DNA from: an uncultured beta proteobacterium
GTDB lineage: Bacteria; Pseudomonadota; Gammaproteobacteria; Burkholderiales; Burkholderiaceae_C
DNA: 50,080 bases
Assembly (NCBI GenBank): GCA_903938815.1
Contig: CAJAES010000037.1
Coordinates: 1-50,080, forward strand
Reading direction: 5' to 3'
Below, in pieces: positions 41,513-49,494 of the stretch. Numbering within the stretch: the first letter of the stretch is position 1; the number at the start of each line of letters is the position of its first letter. The translations under genes and the position numbers were made by a program. The notes under the pieces were generated by a model, which worked only from the letters and a program-made list of their open reading frames with translations, did not search any database and had not been told where the DNA came from.

Positions 41513-42922
41513 TCAGCGGCCGGCAGGCCGCGCCGACCAGTCGTCGGTACGGAAGCCAGGCAGCGGCACATTGTTCGCGCAGTCTTGCAGGGGCGTGGCC
41601 GGATGGTCGGCCCAGGCATAGCGCAGCGCCACGGGCCGCGGCACCCGCGTGGAGCGAGCCATCAAGGTCGATCCCGACAGCTCGGCCTCTGCGGGCTGCC
41701 ACTGGCCGTCGCTGCCAGCGATCTGCACTGCGGGGCCGATCGGCCCCTGGGTGCTGACACAGGCGGCCAGCGGCTTCAGGTCCACGCTGATGCGCGCACC
41801 CTGGATCTGCGGCCGGGGTATGGCGGCCTGCGCCGGCGCCGAGGCGCCCTGCCCGTAGAACCTGCGTTCGGCCGCTGCGGCGGCACGCTGGCCGAAGGGC
41901 AGCTTGCGTGGCGGGTGCAGGTCGACATCGCCGAGGTCGAGCGTGTTCACGGCAACGGCGTTCCGGTCGCGCGCGGCAGCCACGGCCTGCGCCTCGCGCA
42001 CCGCCGCCATCGGGCTCGCAGGGTCGAAAGCCGCGGCCGAGGCCCCGAAACCGGGCAGCTGCACGATGACGAAGGGCAGATCGCCCTGGCGCCAGTGGCG
42101 GCGCCAATCCTGCATCAGCAGGCCCAGCAGGTCGGCATAGGACGCAGCATTGATGCGGTTGGACTCGCCCTGGTACCAGAGCACGCCGCGCAGCGGTTGC
42201 TGCGCCAGGCCGGCGATCATGCCGTCGAACAGGATCGAGGCGCGGTTCTTCTCGAACCCGCCGCCGCGGTCCTCGGGCGCGAGCCGGCGCAGGTAGGTCT
42301 CGTCGCGGGCCACGGCCGGCGGCAGGCTGGCCGCGCTGATCCAGGCCTCGATGCGCGTGCCGCCCAGCGATGCGTCGACGAGACCGACCGGCACGCCGAT
42401 CCGGCGCTGCAACTCCCGCCCGAACGCCAGGCAGACCGCCGAGAAGGCACGGGTGCCGGCGGCGTCGGCCCTCTGCCAGGGCTGCTGCACGGCGCCGCGC
42501 GCACGCGTGGGCGGCAGGACCTTGAGCAGACGAAGCGGCACGTCGGCCAGGCCCTCGGCGATGGCGGCGCCGTCCTGCGCGCGGCTGGTGGGCATGGCCA
42601 TGTTCGACTGCCCGCTGCACAGCCAGACATCGCCGGCCAGCACGCGACGCGTCTCGCCGCCTTCGAGCGCGAGTTCCATCCGCCGCGCGTCCGCGGGCAC
42701 AGCCAGTTCGACCGACCAGCGGCCGTCGCGGGGCATCGTCTCGACCCGCCTGCCATCGACGCGCAGCACGACGGCGGCCGTCGAATCCGTGCTGCCGCCG
42801 ACGCGCCACGCCGCGCCGCGCTGCACGACGGCGTCGTCCTGCACCGAGGCATCGAACTCCACCCGCGCGGCAGCGGGCAACACCGCTGCGGCGAAGAGCG
42901 CCAGGCCGAACAGCAGCTTCAT
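41513..42922 (-). CDS. Secreted sialate O-acetylesterase-like enzyme (SASA family)
   Basis: The 469-residue protein has a signal peptide of about 19 residues (LALFAAAVLPAAA). The SGNH/SASA core shows LCSGQSNM with Ser106 as nucleophile, WYQGESN at 249-255 and DVDLHP with Asp334 and His336 as the likely catalytic pair. SASA enzymes remove O-acetyl groups from sialic acids or other glycans outside the cytoplasm. Its start overlaps the stop of the upstream GH39-like gene (ATGA). It ends only 6 bp from the convergent GSCFA gene. It could trim acetyl groups from the exported polymer; the real substrate is not known. Confidence 0.85.
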   Translation of the reverse strand: MKLLFGLALFAAAVLPAAARVEFDASVQDDAVVQRGAAWRVGGSTDSTAAVVLRVDGRRVETMPRDGRWSVELAVPADARRMELALEGGETRRVLAGDVWLCSGQSNMAMPTSRAQDGAAIAEGLADVPLRLLKVLPPTRARGAVQQPWQRADAAGTRAFSAVCLAFGRELQRRIGVPVGLVDASLGGTRIEAWISAASLPPAVARDETYLRRLAPEDRGGGFEKNRASILFDGMIAGLAQQPLRGVLWYQGESNRINAASYADLLGLLMQDWRRHWRQGDLPFVIVQLPGFGASAAAFDPASPMAAVREAQAVAAARDRNAVAVNTLDLGDVDLHPPRKLPFGQRAAAAAERRFYGQGASAPAQAAIPRPQIQGARISVDLKPLAACVSTQGPIGPAVQIAGSDGQWQPAEAELSGSTLMARSTRVPRPVALRYAWADHPATPLQDCANNVPLPGFRTDDWSARPAGR

Positions 42923-44715
42923 CGTGCGGGAGCGACGTCGACCATCACGATGCCCGCCTCATCGACGACCATCGAGGTTCTCAGCACGCCGTCTCCATCG
43001 ACGCGGATGCGCGAACTGCGCACCAGCGGCGCCTCGATCTCGCGCGCCTTCTCGCGCCAGGCGCACGACGCGTTCTCGTCGTAGTAGCAGGCTTCGGACT
43101 GTGGCGATGCCAGCGCCCAGCGCCCGCCGGCGGACTTGAAGCGCCCCTGCGCGTCCTGCCGGTAGCCTGCGGAGCCGCCCAGGAAGGCGGAGATCGGGTT
43201 GCCCCGCAGGCGGCTGACCTCGCTGAGCGTCACCTCGTAGCTGACGCCGGCGCGCAGGCCGCTCACGGCCAGCGTTCGGGTCTGCGGCTGTGCGGCGTCG
43301 CCGTCGTCGCGCGCATCCGGCAGCAGCAGGACCTTGACGCGCCCGTCGCGCTGGCCGGCCAGGACCTGGTCCGCCGGCCCCCGGGCCGGCAAACGGGCAT
43401 GGCCGTTGATGGACGCGAAGAAGTCGGTCACATGGCTGGCAGCCGACTTCAGGTGGGCCTGCGGCTGGGTGAAGATGTTGCGCGGGCGGGGCTCGATCTG
43501 GTCGCGCCAGAACGCCACGCCTCGCGGCACCCGCGCCGAGCCGTTCTGGCGGCTGAAGACACGCCCGAGCACGACCGAGGCGAAGCGCGCGCCGTCGAGG
43601 CCGCTCGCGCCCTGGAAGGGTTCGGCGCCGTCGGGGCCGGCCAGATCGCCGAATTCGTCGAGGTACAGCGGCTTCGCCGGCATCGCCGGGTTGTCCAGCA
43701 GCGCGAAGGCGGCGTCGAGCTGACGGCCGATGTCCGAGCCGCCCTGCGTGCGGTAGCGGCTGATCGCGTAGCCGTCGATGTAGTCCAGGTAGGACTTGCC
43801 GCGCGGCAGCCGGGCGATGGCAGCCACCAGCTTGGGGTATTCGGTCTGCACCGAACCCGCCAGGTTGCCGATGCGGATGCGCAGGTCGTGCTTCATCGCG
43901 GCGTCGATGGAAGCGGCGACCAGGGTCGCGACGCCTTCGTCGTGCCGCCCGGCCTGCACCACGTCGGCCGGCAGCACCAGATGGGCGAGCTTGCGGCCGG
44001 GGTTCCAGGGCTCGGTCCAGGTGGCGAAGGTCCAGCTCTGTACCTCGGCCTTGCCGAAGCGCTGGATCAGCGCAGCAAGGAAGGCATCCTGCAGTTGCCA
44101 CCACTCGGGCATGCGCTCGCGCACGTTGCCCTGCGACAGATCCATGGGCGGCGCGTTCACGCAGCCGTAGTTGGGATGCTTCAGGGGCGCCTCGCCGGCG
44201 GGCACCAGCGCGCGCGGCGTGCCGGTGAGCGCGAGGTGCGGCTTGATGCCGGCCGAAAGCATGAGCTGCAGCATGTCCAGCGTCTGGCCGAACCGGTACT
44301 GCGGCCGGCCGTCGGGGCCACGGACCACGAGCTCATCCAGATCGGATGCAGTGCACTCGTACCCGACGAAGACGTTGCCGACGCGGAACTGCTGGTAGTG
44401 CGGGTAGCGGGTGCGGAAGTAGTCGGCCGCCGGCGCGGTGCGCGGGTTGGCCAGCATGGCGGCCAGCGCGGCCGCGTTGCGCACGCCGAGCAGGGTGTCC
44501 AGGCGGGTCGCGTTGCCGATGAAGTCGACGTTCATCGTCGGCCCCGGCTGGCGCGCGTCGACCTCGAAGGCCAGGGTTGCCGACCGTTGGGCGCGGTCCT
44601 GGGAGCGGTCCTGGGCGTGGGCCGCCAGCGGCACTGACAGCGGCACTGACAGCGCCAGCGCCATGAGCGCGAGCCGCCGCGCGGCCGCGCCGATCCAGTT
44701 CGAAACGTGGAACAT
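42919..44715 (-). CDS. Secreted glycoside hydrolase, GH39-like
   Basis: The 598-residue protein starts at ATG 44715, just before a signal peptide (LALMALALSVPLSVPLAAHAQ). The body resembles GH39 (beta/alpha)8 hydrolases: RVGNVFVGYE in the first strands, FATWTEPWNP with Glu235 as the likely acid/base, and LYLDEFGD with Glu354 as the likely nucleophile. The C-terminal 180 residues are beta-rich and resemble the accessory domain of such enzymes. It may cleave the locus polysaccharide during release or turnover, as some GH39-type enzymes in exopolysaccharide loci do. Longer starts up to 44787 are possible but add Arg/Cys-rich residues before the signal peptide. It is first in a two-gene operon with the esterase. 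Confidence 0.75.
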   Translation of the reverse strand: MFHVSNWIGAAARRLALMALALSVPLSVPLAAHAQDRSQDRAQRSATLAFEVDARQPGPTMNVDFIGNATRLDTLLGVRNAAALAAMLANPRTAPAADYFRTRYPHYQQFRVGNVFVGYECTASDLDELVVRGPDGRPQYRFGQTLDMLQLMLSAGIKPHLALTGTPRALVPAGEAPLKHPNYGCVNAPPMDLSQGNVRERMPEWWQLQDAFLAALIQRFGKAEVQSWTFATWTEPWNPGRKLAHLVLPADVVQAGRHDEGVATLVAASIDAAMKHDLRIRIGNLAGSVQTEYPKLVAAIARLPRGKSYLDYIDGYAISRYRTQGGSDIGRQLDAAFALLDNPAMPAKPLYLDEFGDLAGPDGAEPFQGASGLDGARFASVVLGRVFSRQNGSARVPRGVAFWRDQIEPRPRNIFTQPQAHLKSAASHVTDFFASINGHARLPARGPADQVLAGQRDGRVKVLLLPDARDDGDAAQPQTRTLAVSGLRAGVSYEVTLSEVSRLRGNPISAFLGGSAGYRQDAQGRFKSAGGRWALASPQSEACYYDENASCAWREKAREIEAPLVRSSRIRVDGDGVLRTSMVVDEAGIVMVDVAPAR

Positions 44716-44789
44716 GTGTCGCAATCTCGAGAACGGGCCTCTAGCTTCGCACATCCGGCGCCGCCAGACGCAAGCGCATGTCACCACGG

Positions 44790-44807
44790 GGCCCCTCTGC
44801 AGGGGCC
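44790..44807 (-). terminator. GC hairpin downstream of the HU-like gene
   Basis: GGCCCCT and AGGGGCC form a perfect 7-bp stem around CTGC, 14 bp after the HU-like gene stop on the minus strand. No T-run follows, so it is a candidate transcript end or mRNA-stabilising hairpin only. Confidence 0.35.
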
Positions 44808-44820
44808 TGGAAACGCCTCT

Positions 44821-45084
44821 TTACCCGGCGGCAACCTTCGGGGCGACCGGACGGAACGTGACCACGCGGCCACCCCCCGTTCCGTCGGCCTTGGGGGCGA
44901 CCGTGCGCACGCGAAAGACGCCGAGGCCGGCGACCTTGTTGACACCGTCGGTCGTGCCCTCGACATCGGCGGCGATGGCAGACAGCGCGGCGCGCAGCAC
45001 GCGAGCCGCGACGCGGTCGTCGACCTTGGCCATGGCGGTCGGGTTGTCGGTGCGCACGCGTTCGATCAGTTCGTTCAGAGTCAT
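44821..45084 (-). CDS. Small HU/IHF-like DNA-binding protein (divergent)
   Basis: The 87-residue protein resembles HU in order of elements: an amphipathic helical half (TLNELIERVRTDNP, VLRAALSAIAADV), the turn VAGLGVFRVR that matches the HU segment GFGTFEVR, then a basic strand ending GRVVTFRPVAPK. HU and IHF bend DNA and organise the nucleoid. The arm is short here, with KADGTGGGR in place of the longer beta-ribbon tip with its conserved proline. An AGGA ribosome site lies 6 nt before the ATG. It follows the 122-residue unknown gene by 34 bp and probably shares its promoter. The family call is moderate. Confidence 0.6.
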   Translation of the reverse strand: MTLNELIERVRTDNPTAMAKVDDRVAARVLRAALSAIAADVEGTTDGVNKVAGLGVFRVRTVAPKADGTGGGRVVTFRPVAPKVAAG

Positions 45085-45118
45085 CTCGGATCCTGGTTGG
45101 GCTGGAAAGTGAATGGGG

Positions 45119-45487
45119 TCAGTCCAGCAGTCCGCGGCGTCGCATCACGTTGCGCAGCAACACCCACTGCTGCTGCGCCTCGGCTGCGACCACGCGTGCT
45201 GCGTCGTCGTCGGGGGTCGCCGCAAACCATTCGGCAGCCCGGGCGAACTGCTCGCCCAGGGTCCAGGCGGCGTGCTCGGCCGCCACGGCCCGGGCCTTCA
45301 TCTGGCTGGCGACCCAGCGCTCGACTTCGGCCACCTCGGCCGGCGTGCAGGCGGAGCGAAGCTCGTCGTCGATCTTCGGGTCGGTGCGCTGCAGTCGCCC
45401 GACGATCTCGGTGCGGGGCTTCTTGGTCGCGGGGTCGTAGGTGGTGCGAATCACCTGGACGATGTGGTTGCGGTAGCGAAAGTGCAT
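45119..45487 (-). CDS. Unrecognised 122-residue protein, operon partner of the HU-like gene
   Basis: I do not recognise the family. The first 35 residues are basic and beta-like (MHFRYRNHIVQVIRTTYDP, then TKKPRTEIVGRL), suggesting a nucleic-acid-binding strand pair. The rest is mainly alpha-helical and acidic to mixed (TPAEVAEVERWVASQMKARA, then AEWFAATPDDDAARVVAAEA) with a basic end (LRNVMRRRGLLD). There is no signal peptide or membrane helix. ATG 45487 is used, 16 nt after the predicted transcription start. A TTG at 45511 would lie at the -10 element and is rejected. It is first in a short operon with the HU-like gene. Confidence 0.65.
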   Translation of the reverse strand: MHFRYRNHIVQVIRTTYDPATKKPRTEIVGRLQRTDPKIDDELRSACTPAEVAEVERWVASQMKARAVAAEHAAWTLGEQFARAAEWFAATPDDDAARVVAAEAQQQWVLLRNVMRRRGLLD

Positions 45488-45504
45488 CTTGGTTTCGGCT
45501 GGTG

Positions 45505-45522
45505 CGGGCAATATACTGCCCG
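45505..45522. promoter_or_regulatory. Perfect inverted repeat overlapping a -10 element, candidate operator
   Basis: CGGGCA at 45505-45510 and TGCCCG at 45517-45522 are a perfect 6-bp inverted repeat with spacer ATATAC. It covers the -10 element of the minus-strand promoter, where a bound dimeric regulator would block polymerase. The sequence TACTGCCCG recurs at 45614-45622, between the promoter and the radical SAM gene, as a possible second half-site. Confidence 0.55.
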
Positions 45523-45539
45523 ATCCGTGGCCGTGTCAA
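45510..45539 (-). promoter_or_regulatory. Near-consensus sigma-70 promoter for the unknown/HU-like operon
   Basis: On the minus strand TTGACA (45539-45534) is followed after 18 bp by TATATT (45515-45510). That is six and five matches to the consensus hexamers. Transcription would start near 45503, leaving a leader of about 16 nt before ATG 45487. It is the clearest promoter in the window. Confidence 0.7.
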
Positions 45540-45739
45540 CTGAGACGGCGCGCGCGAAATGCATGATGCACCGGGAATATCGCGGAATCCGCATCCCTGG
45601 CGAGCCGCCGGTGTACTGCCCGCTTTCGGAGGCCTCTCTGCAGCCTCTGGAAATACATTTGCACCCAGATGACAGGCCCGCAGGGTTCGGGCAGACTTCG
45701 CGCGCTCCTTCGGCGCCCCGCCGTCTGGCGACACGCCGC

Positions 45740-47458
45740 ATGCAATCCACAGTCCATCCGATCCTGCCGATCCAGGCCGCCCAGCCGATCCGCGTAGACA
45801 CTCTCAAGCGCCCCAGCTTCGTGCCCCGTCCGCTGGTCGGCAGGCGCACGCGCAGCGGGCCGCTGCGGGTGGCCCTGGTCGAGCCACGCTATGTGCCGTC
45901 GTACTACGGCATGGACTACCTGCTGCCCCTGCTGCCCGGGCAGCCGAAGGCGGCGCAGTCCGGTGGCGCGCTGCCGCTGCTGGCGGCGTTCGTCAAGGAG
46001 CCCCACGAGGTGGCGCTCTTCAACGAGAACACCGACGACGTCGACCTGGCGGCGCTGAGGGATTACGACATCATCGGCCTGACGGGCATGATCGTGCAGC
46101 GCCAGCGCATGCGCGAGATCCTGGAGTCGCTGAAGGACTTCCCGGGCATCGTCATCGTCGGCGGCCCGTACGCCAGCGTCGACGAACAGTTCTTCTCCGG
46201 CCTGTGCGACGTGATCTTCGTCGGCGAGGCCGACACCAGCTGGCCGCAGTTCCTGGAGACGGTGGCCAGCGGCGAGCCCTGGGGCTCGCGGCACGAACAG
46301 GTGGAGCGCACGGACATGACCGTGCTGCCGCTGCCGCGCTACGACCTGCTCGACCCGCGCAAGGTGCTGGTTGCCAACGTCCAGTTCTCCCGCGGCTGCC
46401 CGTTCCTGTGCGAGTTCTGCGACATCATCACCATCTTCGGCCGCGTACCCCGCGCCAAACGCCCGGAGCAGGTGATCGCCGAGCTGGAGATGCTGCGCAG
46501 GCAGGGCTTTCGCGTGGTGTTCCTGGTGGACGACAACTTCATCGGCAACCGCAAGCTCGCGCGCGAGATGCTGCATGCGCTGGTGGCCTGGCAGGAAGCG
46601 AACGACTACCCGCTGGTGCTCACCACCGAAGCCTCGATCAACCTGGCCGACGACGCCGAGCTGCTGTCCCTGATGGAGAAGGCCAACTTCCGCATGGTCT
46701 TCATCGGCATCGAGACGCCGAACCTCGAATCGCTGGGCGAGACGCGCAAGGTCCAGAACGTGCGCGGCGACGGCCTGCTGGAGAAGGTCGCCCGCGTGCG
46801 CGACGCCGGGCTGCTGATCGAAGGCGGCTTCATGGTCGGCTTCGACAACGACGGGCCCGACATCTTTGAGCGGCAGTACCAGTTCATCCAGGCTTCCGGC
46901 ATCGCACGCGCGGCGGTGAGCATCCTGAGCGCGATCCCGTCGACCCCGCTGTTCGATCGCCTGCGCGCTGAAGGCCGCCTGCGGCTGGACGACCCGGCCT
47001 GCAACTTCGTCCCCGCCCAGATGACCGCGGCCGAGTTGCGCCAGGGCTACCTGGACCTGACCCGGCGCATCTACGACGCGCCCGCCTACTTCGAGCGCGT
47101 GTTCGGGTCGTTCGCCTCGTCCCCGAAATTCCGCGAGCGCTGGCACACCCGGACCGCGCGGGAGCGCAAGGGTCTGCGCACTCGCGTGCTGGCCTGGGCC
47201 GGCGCGGCCCTCACGGGCGCTCGGCTGCTGCGCGTGTTGGCACGCGACGGCGAGCTGCGGCTGCTGCGCGACTACGCCCGCATCTGGGCCGACTACCGTC
47301 GCCATGGCACGCCCGGCATCAGCCTGCCTCAGTTCGTTTCCTATGCCGCGCTGCACTGGCATGCGTACCGCCACTACCGCGAAGGGCGCGACGGCGGCCA
47401 CAAGAACATCAGCATCTACTCCTATACGGCCGACACCGGGAACGCGCCCCATGCCTGA
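45740..47458 (+). CDS. Radical SAM enzyme with B12-binding-type N-terminal domain
   Basis: The 572-residue protein has a Rossmann-like N-terminal half of the cobalamin-binding type (LRVALVEPRYVPSYYG, IIGLTGMIVQRQRMREIL, IVIVGGPYASV, VIFVGEAD) without the DxHxxG base-off motif. The radical SAM core has CPFLCEFC, with Cys220, Cys224 and Cys227 binding the iron-sulfur cluster, and VFLVDDNFIGN and FRMVFIGIETPN further on. The C-terminal 150 residues are helical and of the DUF4070 kind. Relatives include methylases of unactivated carbons such as hopanoid methylases and many of unknown role. ATG 45740 is used; the pair of ATG codons at 45563-45568 is an alternative with an unconserved extension. 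It overlaps the next gene by 8 bp. Confidence 0.85.
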   Translation: MQSTVHPILPIQAAQPIRVDTLKRPSFVPRPLVGRRTRSGPLRVALVEPRYVPSYYGMDYLLPLLPGQPKAAQSGGALPLLAAFVKEPHEVALFNENTDDVDLAALRDYDIIGLTGMIVQRQRMREILESLKDFPGIVIVGGPYASVDEQFFSGLCDVIFVGEADTSWPQFLETVASGEPWGSRHEQVERTDMTVLPLPRYDLLDPRKVLVANVQFSRGCPFLCEFCDIITIFGRVPRAKRPEQVIAELEMLRRQGFRVVFLVDDNFIGNRKLAREMLHALVAWQEANDYPLVLTTEASINLADDAELLSLMEKANFRMVFIGIETPNLESLGETRKVQNVRGDGLLEKVARVRDAGLLIEGGFMVGFDNDGPDIFERQYQFIQASGIARAAVSILSAIPSTPLFDRLRAEGRLRLDDPACNFVPAQMTAAELRQGYLDLTRRIYDAPAYFERVFGSFASSPKFRERWHTRTARERKGLRTRVLAWAGAALTGARLLRVLARDGELRLLRDYARIWADYRRHGTPGISLPQFVSYAALHWHAYRHYREGRDGGHKNISIYSYTADTGNAPHA

Positions 47459-48812
47459 AGTCACCCCGGGGCCGATGCCCGGTACCGACGCCACCGACCT
47501 CCTACAGCGGCTGGCCGAGGACATCCCGCGGCGCGGCCAGCTGGCGGCGCGCATGACGTTCAAGCGCGATCTCGTAGCTCGGTTCGGTGTGGAACAGGCG
47601 TTCGCGATCGCCGCGCCACATCTCGGCGTGCCCCGCCTGCAGACGTTGCACCGACGTCGCGTGCGCCCATTGATCGATGCGGCGCGCCAGGATGCAGTCA
47701 CCTGTCGCGATCTGTGGCACGGCGGACAGGTTCAGGAGGTGCCTCCCATGCGCGTGGTGGGCGAAGGCAGGCAGGGGCCGGTGAAGATCGGCTCGCGCAG
47801 CATGTACCTGGCCTGCCTGGAAGATGTCTTGCTGCGAGGCCGCTCGGATCTCCTCATTCGCAAGGGGGAGGCGCTGGTGGATCTCGAGGGCGCGCCCTTT
47901 GCCCCGGCCACCGCCAATGCGGAATTCGACCCGGGCGTGCTGCACGCCGAGGCCGACCATCTGTGGACGATGGAGCCCGATGGGCCGGTGCCACGGCTCA
48001 AGGAAGCACTGATGCTGACCGGCGCCCGGACGCTGGACTTCGGCCACTGGCTGATCGAGTACCTCCCCAAGCTGGCTATTGCGCGACTGGCGGGGTGGCA
48101 GGGCGGCATGCCGGTGCTGGTGGACCGTACGACGCCCGACAACGTGCGCCACGCCCTGCAGGCCATGCTGCCACCCGACGCGCCGCTGCATACCGTCGGG
48201 CACCTCGCGCCGATTCGTGTGGACCGGCTCTGGTGCATGCCGGACACCTTTCTCGTGGGCTTCTACCCGAGCCGGACGGGCAACGGCCAACTGCCTCAAC
48301 GCCTGGCGCTCGAGCACTGGCGGGCAGTGTCAGACGAGATCTTCGCGATGGGGGGCGCAGCGGCCGCGGCGCCGACGGGCATCGACAGGCTCTACCTGGC
48401 GCGCCGTCCCGAGCGCAAGAAGAAGCTGGTCAACCATGCGGAGATCGAGGCGCTGGTGTCGCGCCTCGGCTTCACCTTGATCTACCCAGAAGACCACAGC
48501 CTGATCGAACAGATTCGCTTCGTGCGCCATGCGCGACACATCGTGGCACCCGAGGGGTCCAACGCAGCGCTCGCGATCTTCTGCAGCCCCGGCACGCGAA
48601 TGTGCACGCTGACCTCGCCGGACGTGCAGCTGCTCGCGATCGGGAACGCCATCTTCGACGCACTCGGCTGCCAGGCCACGCTGTTCACTGGCCCGATGGC
48701 GACCGACAGCCCGAGCTATTCGACCGAGTGGATGTTCTCCTTCTGGAACGACTACCGCATCGATGCCGCCGCCCTGGAAGCCTTCCTCACCGGATGGCTG
48801 GCCGGGGCCTGA
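47451..48812 (+). CDS. GT61-like glycosyltransferase (DUF563)
   Basis: The 453-residue protein has the pattern of family 61 transferases. TLDFGHWLIEYLPKLA near residue 200 resembles the conserved H-W-x3-E-x-LP motif, followed by MPVLVDRTTPD, LYLARRPERKKKLVNHAEI and FVRHARHIVAPEGSNAALAIF, which is the C-terminal donor-side segment. GT61 members include xylosyl- and GlcNAc-transferases. The N-terminal 130 residues are variable. No membrane helix is seen. It starts 8 bp inside the end of the radical SAM gene, so both products are likely made together. Confidence 0.8.
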   Translation: MPEVTPGPMPGTDATDLLQRLAEDIPRRGQLAARMTFKRDLVARFGVEQAFAIAAPHLGVPRLQTLHRRRVRPLIDAARQDAVTCRDLWHGGQVQEVPPMRVVGEGRQGPVKIGSRSMYLACLEDVLLRGRSDLLIRKGEALVDLEGAPFAPATANAEFDPGVLHAEADHLWTMEPDGPVPRLKEALMLTGARTLDFGHWLIEYLPKLAIARLAGWQGGMPVLVDRTTPDNVRHALQAMLPPDAPLHTVGHLAPIRVDRLWCMPDTFLVGFYPSRTGNGQLPQRLALEHWRAVSDEIFAMGGAAAAAPTGIDRLYLARRPERKKKLVNHAEIEALVSRLGFTLIYPEDHSLIEQIRFVRHARHIVAPEGSNAALAIFCSPGTRMCTLTSPDVQLLAIGNAIFDALGCQATLFTGPMATDSPSYSTEWMFSFWNDYRIDAAALEAFLTGWLAGA

Positions 48813-48828
48813 ACCCTATACTGCCGCC

Positions 48829-49494
48829 ATGGCAGACATCGTCGTTTTCGGCGGCGGCGGCATTGCCGAAGTCGCGACCGCCTACCTCGAGCGTGACTCC
48901 CCCCACCGGATCGTCGGCTACACGGTCGACGCCGCATTCCGGCACTCCGAGTCCTTCATGGGCAAGCCGCTGGTGGCCTGGGAGACGCTGGAATCCGTGT
49001 TCCCGCCCGACCGCGTGCAGTTGCTCGGGCCGCTGAGCTACCGCCGCCTGAACCACTTCCGGCGCGACCGTTATCTCGAGGGCAAGGCCCGGGGCTACTC
49101 GTTCGCGAGCTACATCCACCCGAGTTGCACGCTCTATGCCGAACACATCGGCGAGAACTGCTTCATCCTCGACAACAACATCGTGCAGCCGCGCGCCCGC
49201 ATCGGCAACAACGTGATCATCTGGAGCGCCAGCATCGTGGCCCACCACTCGGTGGTCGGAGACCACTGCTTCCTGTCGTCCCAGGTGGGCTTGGCAGGGC
49301 GCGTGGTGGTGGGTGAGTGCGCGTTCTTCGGCGGGCAGGCTGGGTTGGGCGAGGAAGTCCAGGTCGGGCGGGACTGCTTCTTCGGCCAGGGCGTGAAGGT
49401 GGTTCGCGGGCCGGTGCCCGACGGCTCCGTGTATCTCGGCGTGAACAGCCCCATGTCGAAGCATCACAGCTCGCGCATCGCGCGGTTCGTGTGA
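48829..49494 (+). CDS. Sugar O-/N-acyltransferase, NeuD/PglD-like with left-handed beta helix
   Basis: The 221-residue protein begins with a small Rossmann-like domain (IVVFGGGGIAEVATAYLE) typical of PglD and NeuD. From about residue 90 it has the hexapeptide repeats of a left-handed beta helix (YIHPSCTLYAEHIGENCFI, ARIGNNVIIWS and so on). IVAHHSVVGDHCFLSSQ carries the likely catalytic His. Such trimeric enzymes transfer acetyl or formyl from CoA to an amino- or hydroxyl-sugar. The C-terminal part is short, ending SRIARFV. It follows the GT61-like gene by 16 bp and overlaps the next start as GTGA. Confidence 0.85.
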   Translation: MADIVVFGGGGIAEVATAYLERDSPHRIVGYTVDAAFRHSESFMGKPLVAWETLESVFPPDRVQLLGPLSYRRLNHFRRDRYLEGKARGYSFASYIHPSCTLYAEHIGENCFILDNNIVQPRARIGNNVIIWSASIVAHHSVVGDHCFLSSQVGLAGRVVVGECAFFGGQAGLGEEVQVGRDCFFGQGVKVVRGPVPDGSVYLGVNSPMSKHHSSRIARFV

